NCBI RefSeq assembly: GCF_003665435.1
Contig: NZ_CP023407.1
Location: 4,823,501 to 4,887,500, forward strand
Source: Streptomyces fungicidicus
GTDB taxonomy: Bacteria; Actinomycetota; Actinomycetes; Streptomycetales; Streptomycetaceae
Direction of reading: 5' to 3'
Length of the DNA: 64,000 nucleotides
In this document: positions 23,984 to 32,458 of the stretch, piece after piece
Layout: each line of letters opens with the position of its first letter
How positions within the stretch are numbered: position 1 is the first letter of the stretch
Notes under the pieces: model-generated
What the model was told of the DNA's origin: nothing
The model's database searches: none
What the model saw: the letters and a program-made list of their open reading frames with translations, nothing else
Made by a program: the position numbers and the translations under genes

Positions 23984-24564
23984 CGCTGGTCGCCGCCTAT
24001 GCAGAGTCCGATGATCGGTACGCACAGGCGAGGGTCCGGAGTGGCCGCGGGATCGTCCGGTGGGTGGGGTGCGGGTGGTTGCCCGTCGGACGGTGGGGTC
24101 GGCTTCGGGGTGTTCGACGGGCGGGATGTGGTCGGGCGGGGCTGCCCGCTCGGGGTGGTGCTGTGGGGTGGTGCGGGTTCCCGGGTGGGTGGGTCCGGGG
24201 TGGTGGTGGAGGGTCGGAGTGTGGGGGTGGCCGGTCCGGGTGGGGTGAGGGGGATCGGGTTCTTGCCGCCCAGGGCGGTGGGGGAGGACGGGCTCGCGTC
24301 GGGGGTGGGGGACGCGGTGGGTTGTTCGGTCTCGGACGGGGTGGTGGCCGGGGTGGTGGGCGTGCTGGTGCGGGTGGGGAGGGGGCCTGCCTCTGTGCTG
24401 GTGTCGCCCTGGAGGGTGGCCAGGTGGAGCAGGGTTGCGGTGCCTGCGGCCAGGGTCAGGACGCCCGCGGCCGGCAGGGCCTTGCGGGGGCGGGGCTTGC
24501 GGTGGCGGCCGCGCAGGTGGAAGCGGCGGGACGGTGGCTCGTCGGTGGGTGTGGTCCGTGGCAT
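23980..24564 (-). CDS. Pro/Thr-rich membrane-anchored or secreted protein
   Basis: A 194-aa protein. A basic N-terminus (RRFHLRGRHRKPRPRKA) precedes one hydrophobic segment at about residues 31-48, then about 130 residues dominated by Pro, Thr and Ser, and a conserved-looking tail PRLCVPIIGLCIGG with two cysteines that could form a disulfide outside the cell. The type II-like anchor suggests an extracellular, wall-spanning protein. Base composition is extreme, so the reading frame is less certain than its neighbours. No function assigned. Confidence 0.6.
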   Translation of the reverse strand: MPRTTPTDEPPSRRFHLRGRHRKPRPRKALPAAGVLTLAAGTATLLHLATLQGDTSTEAGPLPTRTSTPTTPATTPSETEQPTASPTPDASPSSPTALGGKNPIPLTPPGPATPTLRPSTTTPDPPTREPAPPHSTTPSGQPRPTTSRPSNTPKPTPPSDGQPPAPHPPDDPAATPDPRLCVPIIGLCIGGDQR

Positions 24565-24752
24565 CGCGATTCCCTCCCCCTGCGTGCGCGCCCCCGGCGC
24601 GCCGCGGTGTGCGCACGGTATGGCGCTCCCGTGGGCGGTGGGGCGGGAGTGGGTGGGATGTCACTCGAACGGGTGGACGGGGGGTGACGGGGGAACCGGG
24701 CGTGCGCCCTTTTCTCCGGTGGGCGTCGGCTGCGATGATCGGGGCGAGTGCA

Positions 24753-24768
24753 GTTAACCCGCGTTAAC
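24753..24768. promoter_or_regulatory. Palindrome GTTAAC-n4-GTTAAC before the enoyl-CoA hydratase gene
   Basis: Two GTTAAC hexamers, each self-complementary, four bases apart and ending 12 bp before the ATG at 24781. GTTAAC is rare in such GC-rich DNA, so a pair points to a repressor site, for example of a TetR-type fatty-acid regulator. Confidence 0.55.
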
Positions 24769-24780
24769 CGGAGGGCGTCG

Positions 24781-25581
24781 ATGAGTGAGCAACGGTTCGG
24801 GGAGTTCGTGCTGGTGCGCCGGCACGAGCGGGGGCATGTCGCGGAGCTCGTCCTCGACCGGCCCAAGGCTATGAACGCCGTGTCGACCGGGATGGCCCGC
24901 TCCCTCGCCGGCGCCTGTGCGGCGCTGGGGGAGGACCGGAGCGTGCGGGCGGTGGTGCTGACCTCCTCGCACGAGCGGGCGTTCTGCGTGGGCGCCGACC
25001 TCAAGGAGCGGAACTCGTTCACCGACGCCGATCTGATGCGTCAGCGGCCGGTGGCCCGCGGGGCGTACACGGGGGTGCTCGAGCTGCCGGTGCCCACGGT
25101 CGCCGCGGTGCACGGGTTCGCCCTCGGGGGCGGGTTCGAGCTGGCCCTGTCGTGCGACGTGATCGTGGCGGACCGTACGGCGGTGATGGGGCTGCCCGAG
25201 GTGTCCGTCGGGGTGATCCCGGGCGGGGGAGGCACCCAGTTGCTGCCCCGGCGGGTGGGGGCGGCGCGGGCCGCCGAGCTGATCTTCACGGCGCGGCGGG
25301 TGGAGGCCGCCGAGGCACGGGAGCTGGGGCTGGTCGACGAGCTGGTGGAGCAGGGGAAGGACCGGGAGGAGGCGCTGGCCATGGCCTCCCGGATCGCCGC
25401 CCACTCGCCGGTGGGGCTGCGGGCCGCCAAGCGGGCGCTGCGGCTGGGGCACGGGCTGGATCTCGCCGCCGGGCTCGAGGTCGAGGACGCGGCCTGGCGG
25501 TCGGTGGCGTTCTCGGGCGACCGGGCGGAGGGGGTGGCCGCGTTCAACGAGAAGCGCAGGCCGGAGTGGCCCGGGGAGTAG
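24781..25581 (+). CDS. Enoyl-CoA hydratase/isomerase family protein
   Basis: Crotonase-fold enzyme of 266 aa. Visible are VAELVLDRPKAMNAV, the oxyanion-hole segment FCVGADLKER, VHGFALGGGFELAL and the catalytic region LPEVSVGVIPGGGGTQLLPR with the Glu typical of hydratases. It would hydrate 2-enoyl-CoA in beta-oxidation; the exact acyl chain cannot be read. The ATG at 24781 follows GGAGGG. The GTTAAC palindrome directly before the ribosome site suggests tight control. The next gene, a GGDEF protein, follows after 56 bp and may be separate. Confidence 0.9.
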   Translation: MSEQRFGEFVLVRRHERGHVAELVLDRPKAMNAVSTGMARSLAGACAALGEDRSVRAVVLTSSHERAFCVGADLKERNSFTDADLMRQRPVARGAYTGVLELPVPTVAAVHGFALGGGFELALSCDVIVADRTAVMGLPEVSVGVIPGGGGTQLLPRRVGAARAAELIFTARRVEAAEARELGLVDELVEQGKDREEALAMASRIAAHSPVGLRAAKRALRLGHGLDLAAGLEVEDAAWRSVAFSGDRAEGVAAFNEKRRPEWPGE

Positions 25582-25637
25582 GCCCCGTTCGCGCCCTTGA
25601 TATCCCGGTTGGTCCTGAATCTCCTTAATCTGGAGAG

Positions 25638-26804
25638 ATGGGTGAGGACAGCCGGCTGGCGGCCGTGGTGGCGCTGGCCCAGGGCATGGCAGCCGCGCAC
25701 AGCTCCCGGGGCGCCTGGCGGGCCGCGGCCCGCGGCGCCTGCCGGGCGCTGGGCGGGACCTTCGCGGCGCTGTCGGTGTGGGAGCGGGAGCTCGGACGGC
25801 TGCGTGTGCTGGTGAACGTCGGGGAGCTGGCCGAGGGGGAGGAGGAGTTCCCCGAGGACGAGTCGTATCCGGTGTACCAGTTCGCGGAGATCACCGAGTT
25901 CCTGCACGAGCGGTGGGCGGGGGGCGGTGAGCCCGACGCCTGGGTGGAGACGGCGGAGGGGCCCCCGCCCGGCCGGGCGGGCTACCGCCATCAGCGGGTC
26001 GCCGCGCTGCGGCGGCGCGGGCGCGGGTGCTGTGTGGTCGCCCCGATCGTGCTGCACGGGCGGGCGTGGGGCGAGCTGTATGTGGCCCGGCCGGTTGGCG
26101 CGCCCGTCTTCGGCCGGGGTGACGCCGACTTCGCCACGGTGCTGGCCGCCGTGGTGGCCGCCGGGATCGCGCAGGCCGAGCGGCTGGAGGAGGCCCGCCG
26201 GCTGGCGTACACGGACGCGCTGACCGGGCTGGCCAACCGGCGCGCCGTGGACGCCCGGCTCGACGAGGCGGTCGAGTGCCACCGGCGGGACGGGGCCGTC
26301 GTCAGCCTGGTGGTCTGCGACCTGAACGGGCTGAAGCGGGTCAACGACACACAGGGCCATGCCGTGGGGGACCGGCTGCTGGAGCGGTTCGGGATGGTGC
26401 TGTCGCTGTGCGGGGCCATGCTGCCGGGGGCGCTGGCGGCGCGGCTCGGCGGGGACGAGTTCTGTCTGCTGGCGGTGGGGCCGTCCGCCGACGAGGTGGT
26501 CAAGGCCGCCGACGAGGTCTGCCGCCGGGCGGTGGAGCTGGGGATCGGGGACGGTGTCGCGTGCGGGGTGGCGTCCACCGAGGACCCCGTCGGGCCGGTG
26601 CGCTCGGCCCGCCGGCTGTTTCGGCTGGCGGACGCGGCGCAGTACCGGGCCAAGGCGGAGCGTGCCGAGCACCCCGTGGTGGCCGGGCGGGAGGGGCCGG
26701 GCGATCCCGTCGTGCGGCTCGCGGACGAACCCTCGCGGGCGGCGGACGGGGAGCGGCGCCGTTTCCGGGGCCGGCACTCCCCGGAGCGCCCGGAGCCGGG
26801 GTGA
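25638..26804 (+). CDS. GAF-GGDEF diguanylate cyclase
   Basis: Cytoplasmic c-di-GMP synthase of 388 aa. Residues 1-180 form a GAF-like sensor domain (GTFAALSVWERELG, CCVVAPIVLHGRAWGELYVA). A GGDEF domain follows from about residue 190 (YTDALTGLANRRAVD, CDLNGLKRVND) with the intact active-site loop GGDEF at 271-275. The RxxD inhibitory I-site expected five residues before GGDEF is absent, so product inhibition at that site is unlikely. It may correspond to the GAF-GGDEF protein CdgE of streptomycetes. The ATG follows GGAGAG. Confidence 0.9.
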   Translation: MGEDSRLAAVVALAQGMAAAHSSRGAWRAAARGACRALGGTFAALSVWERELGRLRVLVNVGELAEGEEEFPEDESYPVYQFAEITEFLHERWAGGGEPDAWVETAEGPPPGRAGYRHQRVAALRRRGRGCCVVAPIVLHGRAWGELYVARPVGAPVFGRGDADFATVLAAVVAAGIAQAERLEEARRLAYTDALTGLANRRAVDARLDEAVECHRRDGAVVSLVVCDLNGLKRVNDTQGHAVGDRLLERFGMVLSLCGAMLPGALAARLGGDEFCLLAVGPSADEVVKAADEVCRRAVELGIGDGVACGVASTEDPVGPVRSARRLFRLADAAQYRAKAERAEHPVVAGREGPGDPVVRLADEPSRAADGERRRFRGRHSPERPEPG

Positions 26805-26850
26805 CGTGGCGGTAAGGGGTGAGGTGGGCGACCGGTGGTGACATCATTGA

Positions 26851-26873
26851 ATTCAGTGCGTACGCTCCTGAAT
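26851..26873. promoter_or_regulatory. Nested inverted repeat abutting the hutH start
   Basis: ATTCAG (26851-26856) and CTGAAT (26868-26873) flank GCGTACGC (26858-26865), itself a palindrome. The right arm touches the hutH ATG, where a ribosome site would be expected and none is seen. This fits an operator or an mRNA structure controlling histidine use. Confidence 0.5.
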
Positions 26874-28418
26874 ATGGATATGCACACTGTGGTGGTGGGG
26901 ACCTCCGGCGTGACCGCGTCCGACGTGCTCGCCGTGGCGCGCGGCGGCGCCCGCGTCGACCTGTCCGCGGAGGCGGTGGCCGCCCTCGCCGCGTCCCGCG
27001 AGATCGTGGACGCGCTGGCCGCCAAGCCCGAACCCGTGTACGGGGTGAGCACCGGCTTCGGCGCCCTGGCGACCCGGCACATCAGCCCCGAGCTGCGTAC
27101 GCAGCTGCAGCGCAACATCGTCCGCTCGCACGCCGCGGGGATGGGGCCGCGGGTGGAGCGGGAGGTCGTCCGCGCCCTGATGTTCCTGCGGCTCAAGACG
27201 GTCTGCTCCGGACACACCGGCGTCCGGCCTGAGGTGGCCCGGACCATGGCCGACGTGCTGAACGCCGGGATCACCCCGGTCGTGCACGAGTACGGCTCCC
27301 TCGGCTGCTCCGGCGATCTGGCCCCGCTGTCCCACTGCGCCCTCGCGCTGATGGGCGAGGGCGAGGCGGAGGGGCCCGACGGCGTCGTGCGGCCCGCCGG
27401 CGAGCTGCTCGCCGAGCACGGCATCCGGCCCGTCGTGCTGCGCGAGAAGGAGGGCCTCGCCCTCCTCAACGGCACCGACGGCATGCTCGGCATGCTGGTC
27501 ATGGCCCTCGCCGACCTCGACATCCTCTACAAGTCGGCCGACGTCACGGCCGCCCTCAGCCTGGAGGCGCTGCTCGGCACCGACCGGGTCCTCGCCCCCG
27601 AGCTGCACGCCATCCGCCCGCACCCCGGACAGGCCGCCAGCGCCGCCAACATGCTGGCCGTGCTGAAGGGTTCGGGGCTGACGGGACATCACCAGGACGA
27701 CGCGCCCCGCGTCCAGGACGCCTACTCGGTGCGCTGCGCCCCGCAGGTCGCCGGCGCCGGACGGGACACCCTGGCCCACGCCCGGCTGGTCGCCGAGCGC
27801 GAACTCGCCTCCGCCGTCGACAACCCGGTGGTGCTGCCCGACGGCCGGGTGGAGTCGAACGGCAACTTCCACGGGGCCCCGGTCGCGTATGTGCTGGACT
27901 TCCTGGCCATCGCCGTCGCCGATCTCGCCTCCATCGCCGAGCGCCGCACCGACCGGCTGCTGGACAAGAACCGCAGCCACGGGCTGCCGCCGTTCCTCGC
28001 CGACGACGCGGGCGTCGACTCCGGCCTGATGATCGCCCAGTACACCCAGGCCGCCCTGGTCAGCGAGTTGAAGCGGCTCGCCGTACCGGCGTCGGCGGAC
28101 TCGATCCCGTCCTCCGCGATGCAGGAGGACCACGTCTCCATGGGCTGGTCGGCGGCGCGCAAGCTGCGGACGGCGGTCGACAACCTCACCCGGGTCGTCG
28201 CCGTGGAGCTGTACACGGCCACCCGGGCCGTGGAGCTGCGCGAGGGGCTGACCCCGGCGCCGGCCACCCGGGCGGCCGTCGAGGCCCTGCGGGCGGCGGG
28301 TGCGGCCGGACCCGGCCCGGACCGTCACCTCGCGCCCGACCTGGCGGCGGCGGACGCGTTCGTCCGGGACGGGCGGCTGGTGGCGGCCGTCGAGACGGTC
28401 ACCGGGCCGCTGAACTGA
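26874..28418 (+). CDS. hutH: Histidine ammonia-lyase
   Basis: Histidase of 514 aa, converting histidine to urocanate and ammonia in the first step of histidine breakdown. The MIO electrophile forms from Cys145-Ser146-Gly147 in GSLGCSGDLAPLSH; streptomycetes use Cys where other histidases have Ala. Other signatures are YGVSTGFGALATRHI, RNIVRSHAAG, LLNGTDGM and MQEDHVSMG. The ATG at 26874 (MDMHTVVV) matches the histidases of S. coelicolor and S. griseus. It is monocistronic and ends in a 13-bp hairpin. Other hut genes are not in the window, which is normal for Streptomyces. Confidence 0.96.
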   Translation: MDMHTVVVGTSGVTASDVLAVARGGARVDLSAEAVAALAASREIVDALAAKPEPVYGVSTGFGALATRHISPELRTQLQRNIVRSHAAGMGPRVEREVVRALMFLRLKTVCSGHTGVRPEVARTMADVLNAGITPVVHEYGSLGCSGDLAPLSHCALALMGEGEAEGPDGVVRPAGELLAEHGIRPVVLREKEGLALLNGTDGMLGMLVMALADLDILYKSADVTAALSLEALLGTDRVLAPELHAIRPHPGQAASAANMLAVLKGSGLTGHHQDDAPRVQDAYSVRCAPQVAGAGRDTLAHARLVAERELASAVDNPVVLPDGRVESNGNFHGAPVAYVLDFLAIAVADLASIAERRTDRLLDKNRSHGLPPFLADDAGVDSGLMIAQYTQAALVSELKRLAVPASADSIPSSAMQEDHVSMGWSAARKLRTAVDNLTRVVAVELYTATRAVELREGLTPAPATRAAVEALRAAGAAGPGPDRHLAPDLAAADAFVRDGRLVAAVETVTGPLN

Positions 28419-28424
28419 ACCCTG

Positions 28425-28456
28425 CGGGGCCCGGCGGCAGTTCCCGCCGGGCCCCG
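28425..28456. terminator. 13-bp hairpin after hutH
   Basis: Arms 28425-28437 and 28444-28456 pair perfectly around a 6-base loop, between the convergent hutH and surface-protein genes. Confidence 0.75.
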
Positions 28457-28463
28457 GAGCGCT

Positions 28464-28778
28464 TCAGAACCCCAGGCGTTCCCGGCGCACCGAATAGACC
28501 ACGAAGCCGGCGCCCAGCGCGAGGAAGCCGGTGCCGCCGACGATGTACGGCGTGCTGTCGAAGCTGCCGGTGTCCGCGAGGCGCACGTCCTCACCCGGAC
28601 CGTCGACGGACGTCGACATGACTCTCGCCTGCTGCGTGACCTGCGGGGACGGGCTCGCCGAGACCGTGGCGGCCATCGGTGTGTTCGAGGTCGCGTTGGC
28701 GGACGGGACGAACCACAGGGCGCACAGCAGCGTGCCCGCGGCGGTGGCGGTCAGCAACGGACGGAGCGCGGATGACAC
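28464..28778 (-). CDS. Small LAxTG-type cell-wall anchored protein (sortase substrate)
   Basis: A 104-aa surface protein. An N-terminal signal peptide (LRPLLTATAAGTLLCALWF, cut after SANA) is followed by a short Ser/Thr/Pro/Val stretch, the sortase motif LADTG, a hydrophobic helix (about residues 79-97) and a basic tail RRERLGF. LAxTG is the signal of class E sortases, which attach chaplins and similar proteins in Streptomyces. Only about 40 residues would remain exposed on the wall, so it could be a scaffold or stalk. GTG start at 28778. Confidence 0.78.
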   Translation of the reverse strand: MSSALRPLLTATAAGTLLCALWFVPSANATSNTPMAATVSASPSPQVTQQARVMSTSVDGPGEDVRLADTGSFDSTPYIVGGTGFLALGAGFVVYSVRRERLGF

Positions 28779-28888
28779 GGAATATCGATCCCCTTGTGGC
28801 GCTGGCGAATTGGCCGTGTGGGGGCGATGTTAGTGAAAGGCGCGGGTCACAGGAAAGTCACGGGAGCCGGGGGCCGTACGCTCCGGGC

Positions 28889-29245
28889 ATGAGCACTCCA
28901 GAGACATCACGTTTTGTACGGGTTCGGGTGGAGATCGTCCTCGAGGTCGACGACGAGGACGCGGTGGCCAAGGCCGCGTTGGACAGGATCGCGGCGGACG
29001 GCGATATGCCGGACGCCGAACGGGTACACGCCGAGAACGCTGTGACGGAGGACACCGCGGAGGCCCTCGCCCATCTGGTGGACCCCTTTGCCCTGGTGGG
29101 AGAGGTCCCGGGCGCGGAACTGCTGCAGGCCTCCTGGAGCAGCGAGGAGATCGACTACGACCCGGACTCGCCGGAATGGGATCTCGACGACGATGATGAC
29201 GACGAGTCCGACGACGGCGACGACGGGGCGGACCGGACCGGCTGA
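28889..29245 (+). CDS. Acidic cytoplasmic protein of unknown function
   Basis: A 118-aa protein that begins with a plausible beta-alpha domain (FVRVRVEIVLEVDDEDAVAKA) and ends in a very acidic tail (from about residue 92, mostly Asp, Glu and Ser). There is no signal peptide and no membrane helix. Conserved small proteins of this type occur in streptomycetes, but I know no function. The start at 28889 gives MSTPETS; the frame is open further upstream without a ribosome site. It is followed by a 16-bp hairpin. Confidence 0.7.
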   Translation: MSTPETSRFVRVRVEIVLEVDDEDAVAKAALDRIAADGDMPDAERVHAENAVTEDTAEALAHLVDPFALVGEVPGAELLQASWSSEEIDYDPDSPEWDLDDDDDDESDDGDDGADRTG

Positions 29246-29261
29246 GGCGGCTTGGGGAAAT

Positions 29262-29297
29262 CGTGACCCCGGGCGGCAACCGCCGCCCGGGGTCACG
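29262..29297. terminator. 16-bp perfect hairpin
   Basis: Arms 29262-29277 and 29282-29297 with loop AACC, 16 bp after the stop of the acidic protein gene. It isolates that gene from the L,D-transpeptidase gene. The 185 bp from here to 29483 hold only the transpeptidase promoter region. Confidence 0.8.
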
Positions 29298-29482
29298 GCG
29301 TCTCAAGCGGCGCACGGACCGGCACCCTCACCGTGCGCCCCGGCGGACGTGGCGAGCCCCACACTTACGGGCCGTGGGGAACGGGGGGACCCGGTCGTAG
29401 CGTTGAAGGTTGTGACGAGGTCCTCCGGCTTCGGGCCGGGGACTCGTGGGGTTGGGATTCGGCAACGATGGAGAAGCGTGTG

Positions 29483-30733
29483 ATGACGGACGGTAAGCGG
29501 CGCAGGAGTCTGGCGGCCGCGTCCGCTCTGCTCGGCGGAGTGCTGGTGCTCTCGGCGTGTTCCGGCGGTGACGGCGGTTCGGCCGGCGACGACGGCAAGG
29601 ACACGTCACAGGCGCAGGTCGACGAGGCCGCGGCGAAGAAGTCCTCCGAGGCCCAGATCAAGATCACGCCGAAGGACGGCTCGAACAACGCCTCCATCAA
29701 CAACTCGGCCGCCGTGACCGTGGCCAAGGGCACGCTCACCGAGGTGAAGATGACCACCGCGGACGGCACCGCCGTCTCGGGTGAGATATCCGCCGACAAG
29801 AAGAGCTGGAAGCCCAGCGCGCAGCTGGAGCGGGCCACCACCTACAAGCTGACGGCCACCGCCGAGGACGCCAAGGGCCTCGCCGCCCACGAGAACGCGT
29901 CGTTCACCACGGTCGCCCCGGACAACAGCTTCATCGGCTCCTTCACCCCGGACGACGGCACCACGGTCGGTGTCGGCATGCCGGTGTCGATCAACTTCGA
30001 CAAGGCGATCACCAACAAGGCCGACGTGCAGAAGGGCATCACCGTCTCCTCCAGCAGCGGCCAGGAGGTCGCCTGCCACTGGTTCAACGCCAACCGCATG
30101 GACTGCCGGCCCGACGAGTACTGGCAGGAGGGCTCCACCGTCACCCTGAAGCTGGCGCTCGACGGGGTCCAGGGCGCCGAGGGCGTCTACGGCGTCCAGC
30201 AGAAGACGGTCACCTTCAAGATCGGCCGCAACCAGGTCACGTACGTCGACGCCAAGACCAAGCAGATGAAGATCACGCAGGACGGCAAGACCGTCCGCAC
30301 GATCCCGATCTCGGCCGGCTCGCCCGACAACAAGACGTACGAGGGCCAGATGGTGATCTCCGAGAAGTTCAAGGAGACCCGGATGAACGGCGCGACGGTC
30401 GGCTTCACCGACGACGACGGCAAGGGCGAGTACGACATCAAGGACGTGCCGCACGCCATGCGGCTGAGCACCTCCGGCACCTTCATCCACGGCAACTACT
30501 GGGGCGCCAAGTCCATCTTCGGCAGCGTCAACACCAGCCACGGCTGCGTGGGTCTGCAGGACGCCAAGGGAGCCGGCGACCCGAACATGCCGGGCGCCTG
30601 GTTCTACAACAACTCGATCATCGGTGACGTGGTCGTCGTCCAGAACACCGGCGACAAGACCATCGCCCCGGACAACGGCCTCAACGGCTGGAACATGAGC
30701 TGGGAGCAGTGGAAGGCGGGCTCGGCCGTCTGA
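29483..30733 (+). CDS. L,D-transpeptidase lipoprotein with Ig-like domains
   Basis: Wall-crosslinking enzyme of 416 aa. The lipobox VLVLSAC puts the lipidated Cys at residue 26. Two Ig-like domains follow (about residues 50-240), then the YkuD catalytic domain with HGNYWGAKSIFG and SHGCVGL, whose nucleophile is Cys355. This layout is that of actinobacterial L,D-transpeptidases forming 3-3 crosslinks in peptidoglycan outside the membrane. The ATG at 29483 has GGAG nine bases upstream; an in-frame ATG at 29468 is an alternative. It is expressed alone, with hairpins on both sides. Confidence 0.92.
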   Translation: MTDGKRRRSLAAASALLGGVLVLSACSGGDGGSAGDDGKDTSQAQVDEAAAKKSSEAQIKITPKDGSNNASINNSAAVTVAKGTLTEVKMTTADGTAVSGEISADKKSWKPSAQLERATTYKLTATAEDAKGLAAHENASFTTVAPDNSFIGSFTPDDGTTVGVGMPVSINFDKAITNKADVQKGITVSSSSGQEVACHWFNANRMDCRPDEYWQEGSTVTLKLALDGVQGAEGVYGVQQKTVTFKIGRNQVTYVDAKTKQMKITQDGKTVRTIPISAGSPDNKTYEGQMVISEKFKETRMNGATVGFTDDDGKGEYDIKDVPHAMRLSTSGTFIHGNYWGAKSIFGSVNTSHGCVGLQDAKGAGDPNMPGAWFYNNSIIGDVVVVQNTGDKTIAPDNGLNGWNMSWEQWKAGSAV

Positions 30734-30771
30734 CGCCAGCCGCGCACGCGGCGCCCCGTCCCACCACCCCG

Positions 30772-30820
30772 GCCGATGCCGCCGTCCGCCCCCTCGGGGG
30801 GAGCGGGCGGCGGCATCGGC
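30772..30820. terminator. Hairpin after the L,D-transpeptidase gene
   Basis: Arms 30772-30784 and 30808-30820 pair over 13 bp, with further partial pairing inside the 23-base loop region. It lies 38 bp after the stop codon. Confidence 0.72.
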
Positions 30821-30875
30821 GTTCTCCGGGCGGCCGACGCCCCGGCGGTCTTCTCATGCGGCTCTTATCCCGGGC

Positions 30876-30906
30876 TTAACACTTCATCACGGACCGTCCC
30901 TAGCTT
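30876..30906 (+). promoter_or_regulatory. Promoter for a probably leaderless ABC permease mRNA
   Basis: A -10 hexamer TAGCTT at 30901-30906 ends six bases before the ATG at 30913, so transcription would start at the A of the start codon. A -35-like TTAACA lies at 30876-30881 (19-base spacing). No Shine-Dalgarno precedes the gene, which supports leaderless translation. Confidence 0.55.
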
Positions 30907-30912
30907 GCCGCC

Positions 30913-32379
30913 ATGTTCTTCACCTACCTGAGGCGCGAGCTGCGCCGCCGCAGAAAGGCGGCCCTCGTCGTCGCCTCCGGCCTCGCACTGGGCATCGCGC
31001 TGGTCGTCGTGGTCAGCTCCGTGTCCTCCGGCATGAGCAAGGCGCAGGAGAAGGTCCTGCAGTCCCTGTACGGGCTCGGCACGGACATGACGGTCACCAA
31101 GGCCGCCGGGGCCCAACAGACCGGCGAACGCCCCCGCTTCGAGTTCGACGCCCAGGACGACGACTCCGGCGAGGAGCAGAGCAGCGACCGCGTCATGGTG
31201 CAGGGCTTCCAGACCCTGGCGAGCTCCACCGTGGGCAAGGTCGGCGAACAGGACGGTGTCGCCGACGCGGTGGGCGGGCTGAGCCTCCAGGTCATGAAGG
31301 TGAGCGGCGAGTTCACCCGGGGTCAGTTCCAGCAGGGCGGCCAGGGCGGCGAGGGCGGTCAGGGCGGCGGTCCCGGGGCCGGCGGCCAGTCCGCGCCGGA
31401 GGGCCGGGTCGAGGGCGGTGGCGCGAGCTTCGACGTCAACAGCTACTCCGTCTACGGCACCGACGTCACCGAGCCCGCCCTCGGTCCGCTGACCTCCTCC
31501 GAGATCACCGACGGGCGCGCCTTCAAGGCGACCGAGACCGACGCGAAGGTCGCGGTCGCCGACTCCGCCTACGCCAAGGAGAAGGAGCTCGAGACCGGTG
31601 ACACCGTCACCGTCAAGGGCACCAAGTACAAGGTCATCGGCATCGCCACCGCCTCCAGCGGGGACGCGGCGGCCAACCTCTACCTTCCGCTGAAGCAGGC
31701 GCAGACCCTCGCCGACGCCAAGGACAAGGTCACCACGATCTACGTCAAGGCGACCGACTCCCAGCGGATCGACAGCGTCAAGTCCGGTATCCAGAAGAAC
31801 ATTTCCGGTACGACCGTCACGACCTCCGCCGACCTCGCGGACACCGTCTCCGGCTCCCTGTCCACCGCCTCCTCGCTCGCCGCCGGCGTCGGCAAGTGGC
31901 TCTCGGTCGTGGTGCTGGTGGCCGCGTTCCTCGTCGCCGGCCTGCTCACCTCCTCGGCGGTCTCCCGCCGGGTGCGCGAGTTCGGCACGCTCAAGGCGCT
32001 GGGCTGGAAGTCCGGCCGGGTCACCCGGCAGGTGCTCGGCGAGTCGATGGTGCACGGTCTGGTCGGCGGTGTCCTCGGCATCGCGCTGGGCCTGGCGGGC
32101 GCGTACGCCGTGACCGCGGTCAGCCCCACCCTGCAGGCCCAGCTCGGCGGCGGCGGTGGTGGCGGCATGGGCGGCGGTCCCGGAGGCGGCGGCACGGGCG
32201 GGCCCGGCCGGCAGGCCGCCGCCAGGACCCTCGACGTGGCGCTCACCGCGCCGGTCAGCGTCACCACCCTCGCCCTCGCGGTCGGCCTCGCGGTGGCCGG
32301 AGGTCTCGTCGCCGGCGCCTTCGGCGGCTGGCGCGCCTCCCGGCTGCGGCCGGCCGACGCGCTGCGCCGCGTCGAGTAA
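30913..32379 (+). CDS. MacB/FtsX-type ABC transporter permease
   Basis: Membrane subunit of 488 aa with the four-helix MacB layout: one helix at 17-39, a large extracytoplasmic domain, then three helices at about 333-355, 380-402 and 460-480. The cytoplasmic coupling segment VREFGTLKALGWKSG is typical of FtsX-type permeases. Two Gly-rich inserts stand out, one of Gln/Gly in the outer domain (about residues 138-155) and one almost pure Gly before the last helix (about 416-435). It pairs with the ATPase 80 bp downstream. This class acts by mechanotransmission, exporting peptides, antibiotics or lipoproteins; the cargo is unknown. Confidence 0.88.
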   Translation: MFFTYLRRELRRRRKAALVVASGLALGIALVVVVSSVSSGMSKAQEKVLQSLYGLGTDMTVTKAAGAQQTGERPRFEFDAQDDDSGEEQSSDRVMVQGFQTLASSTVGKVGEQDGVADAVGGLSLQVMKVSGEFTRGQFQQGGQGGEGGQGGGPGAGGQSAPEGRVEGGGASFDVNSYSVYGTDVTEPALGPLTSSEITDGRAFKATETDAKVAVADSAYAKEKELETGDTVTVKGTKYKVIGIATASSGDAAANLYLPLKQAQTLADAKDKVTTIYVKATDSQRIDSVKSGIQKNISGTTVTTSADLADTVSGSLSTASSLAAGVGKWLSVVVLVAAFLVAGLLTSSAVSRRVREFGTLKALGWKSGRVTRQVLGESMVHGLVGGVLGIALGLAGAYAVTAVSPTLQAQLGGGGGGGMGGGPGGGGTGGPGRQAAARTLDVALTAPVSVTTLALAVGLAVAGGLVAGAFGGWRASRLRPADALRRVE

Positions 32380-32401
32380 CCCCCGTCCGGCAACCGGCCC
32401 C

Positions 32402-32428
32402 GGGGCCCGCCCGCGACGGGCGGGCCCC
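32402..32428 (+). other. Intercistronic hairpin between permease and ATPase genes
   Basis: Arms 32402-32413 and 32417-32428 form a 12-bp perfect stem with a 3-base loop. It could lower expression of the ATPase relative to the permease or protect the upstream mRNA; terminators are usually not placed inside such pairs. Confidence 0.5.
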
Positions 32429-32458
32429 CACCCCCGTACGCGATCCAGGAGCAGACCC

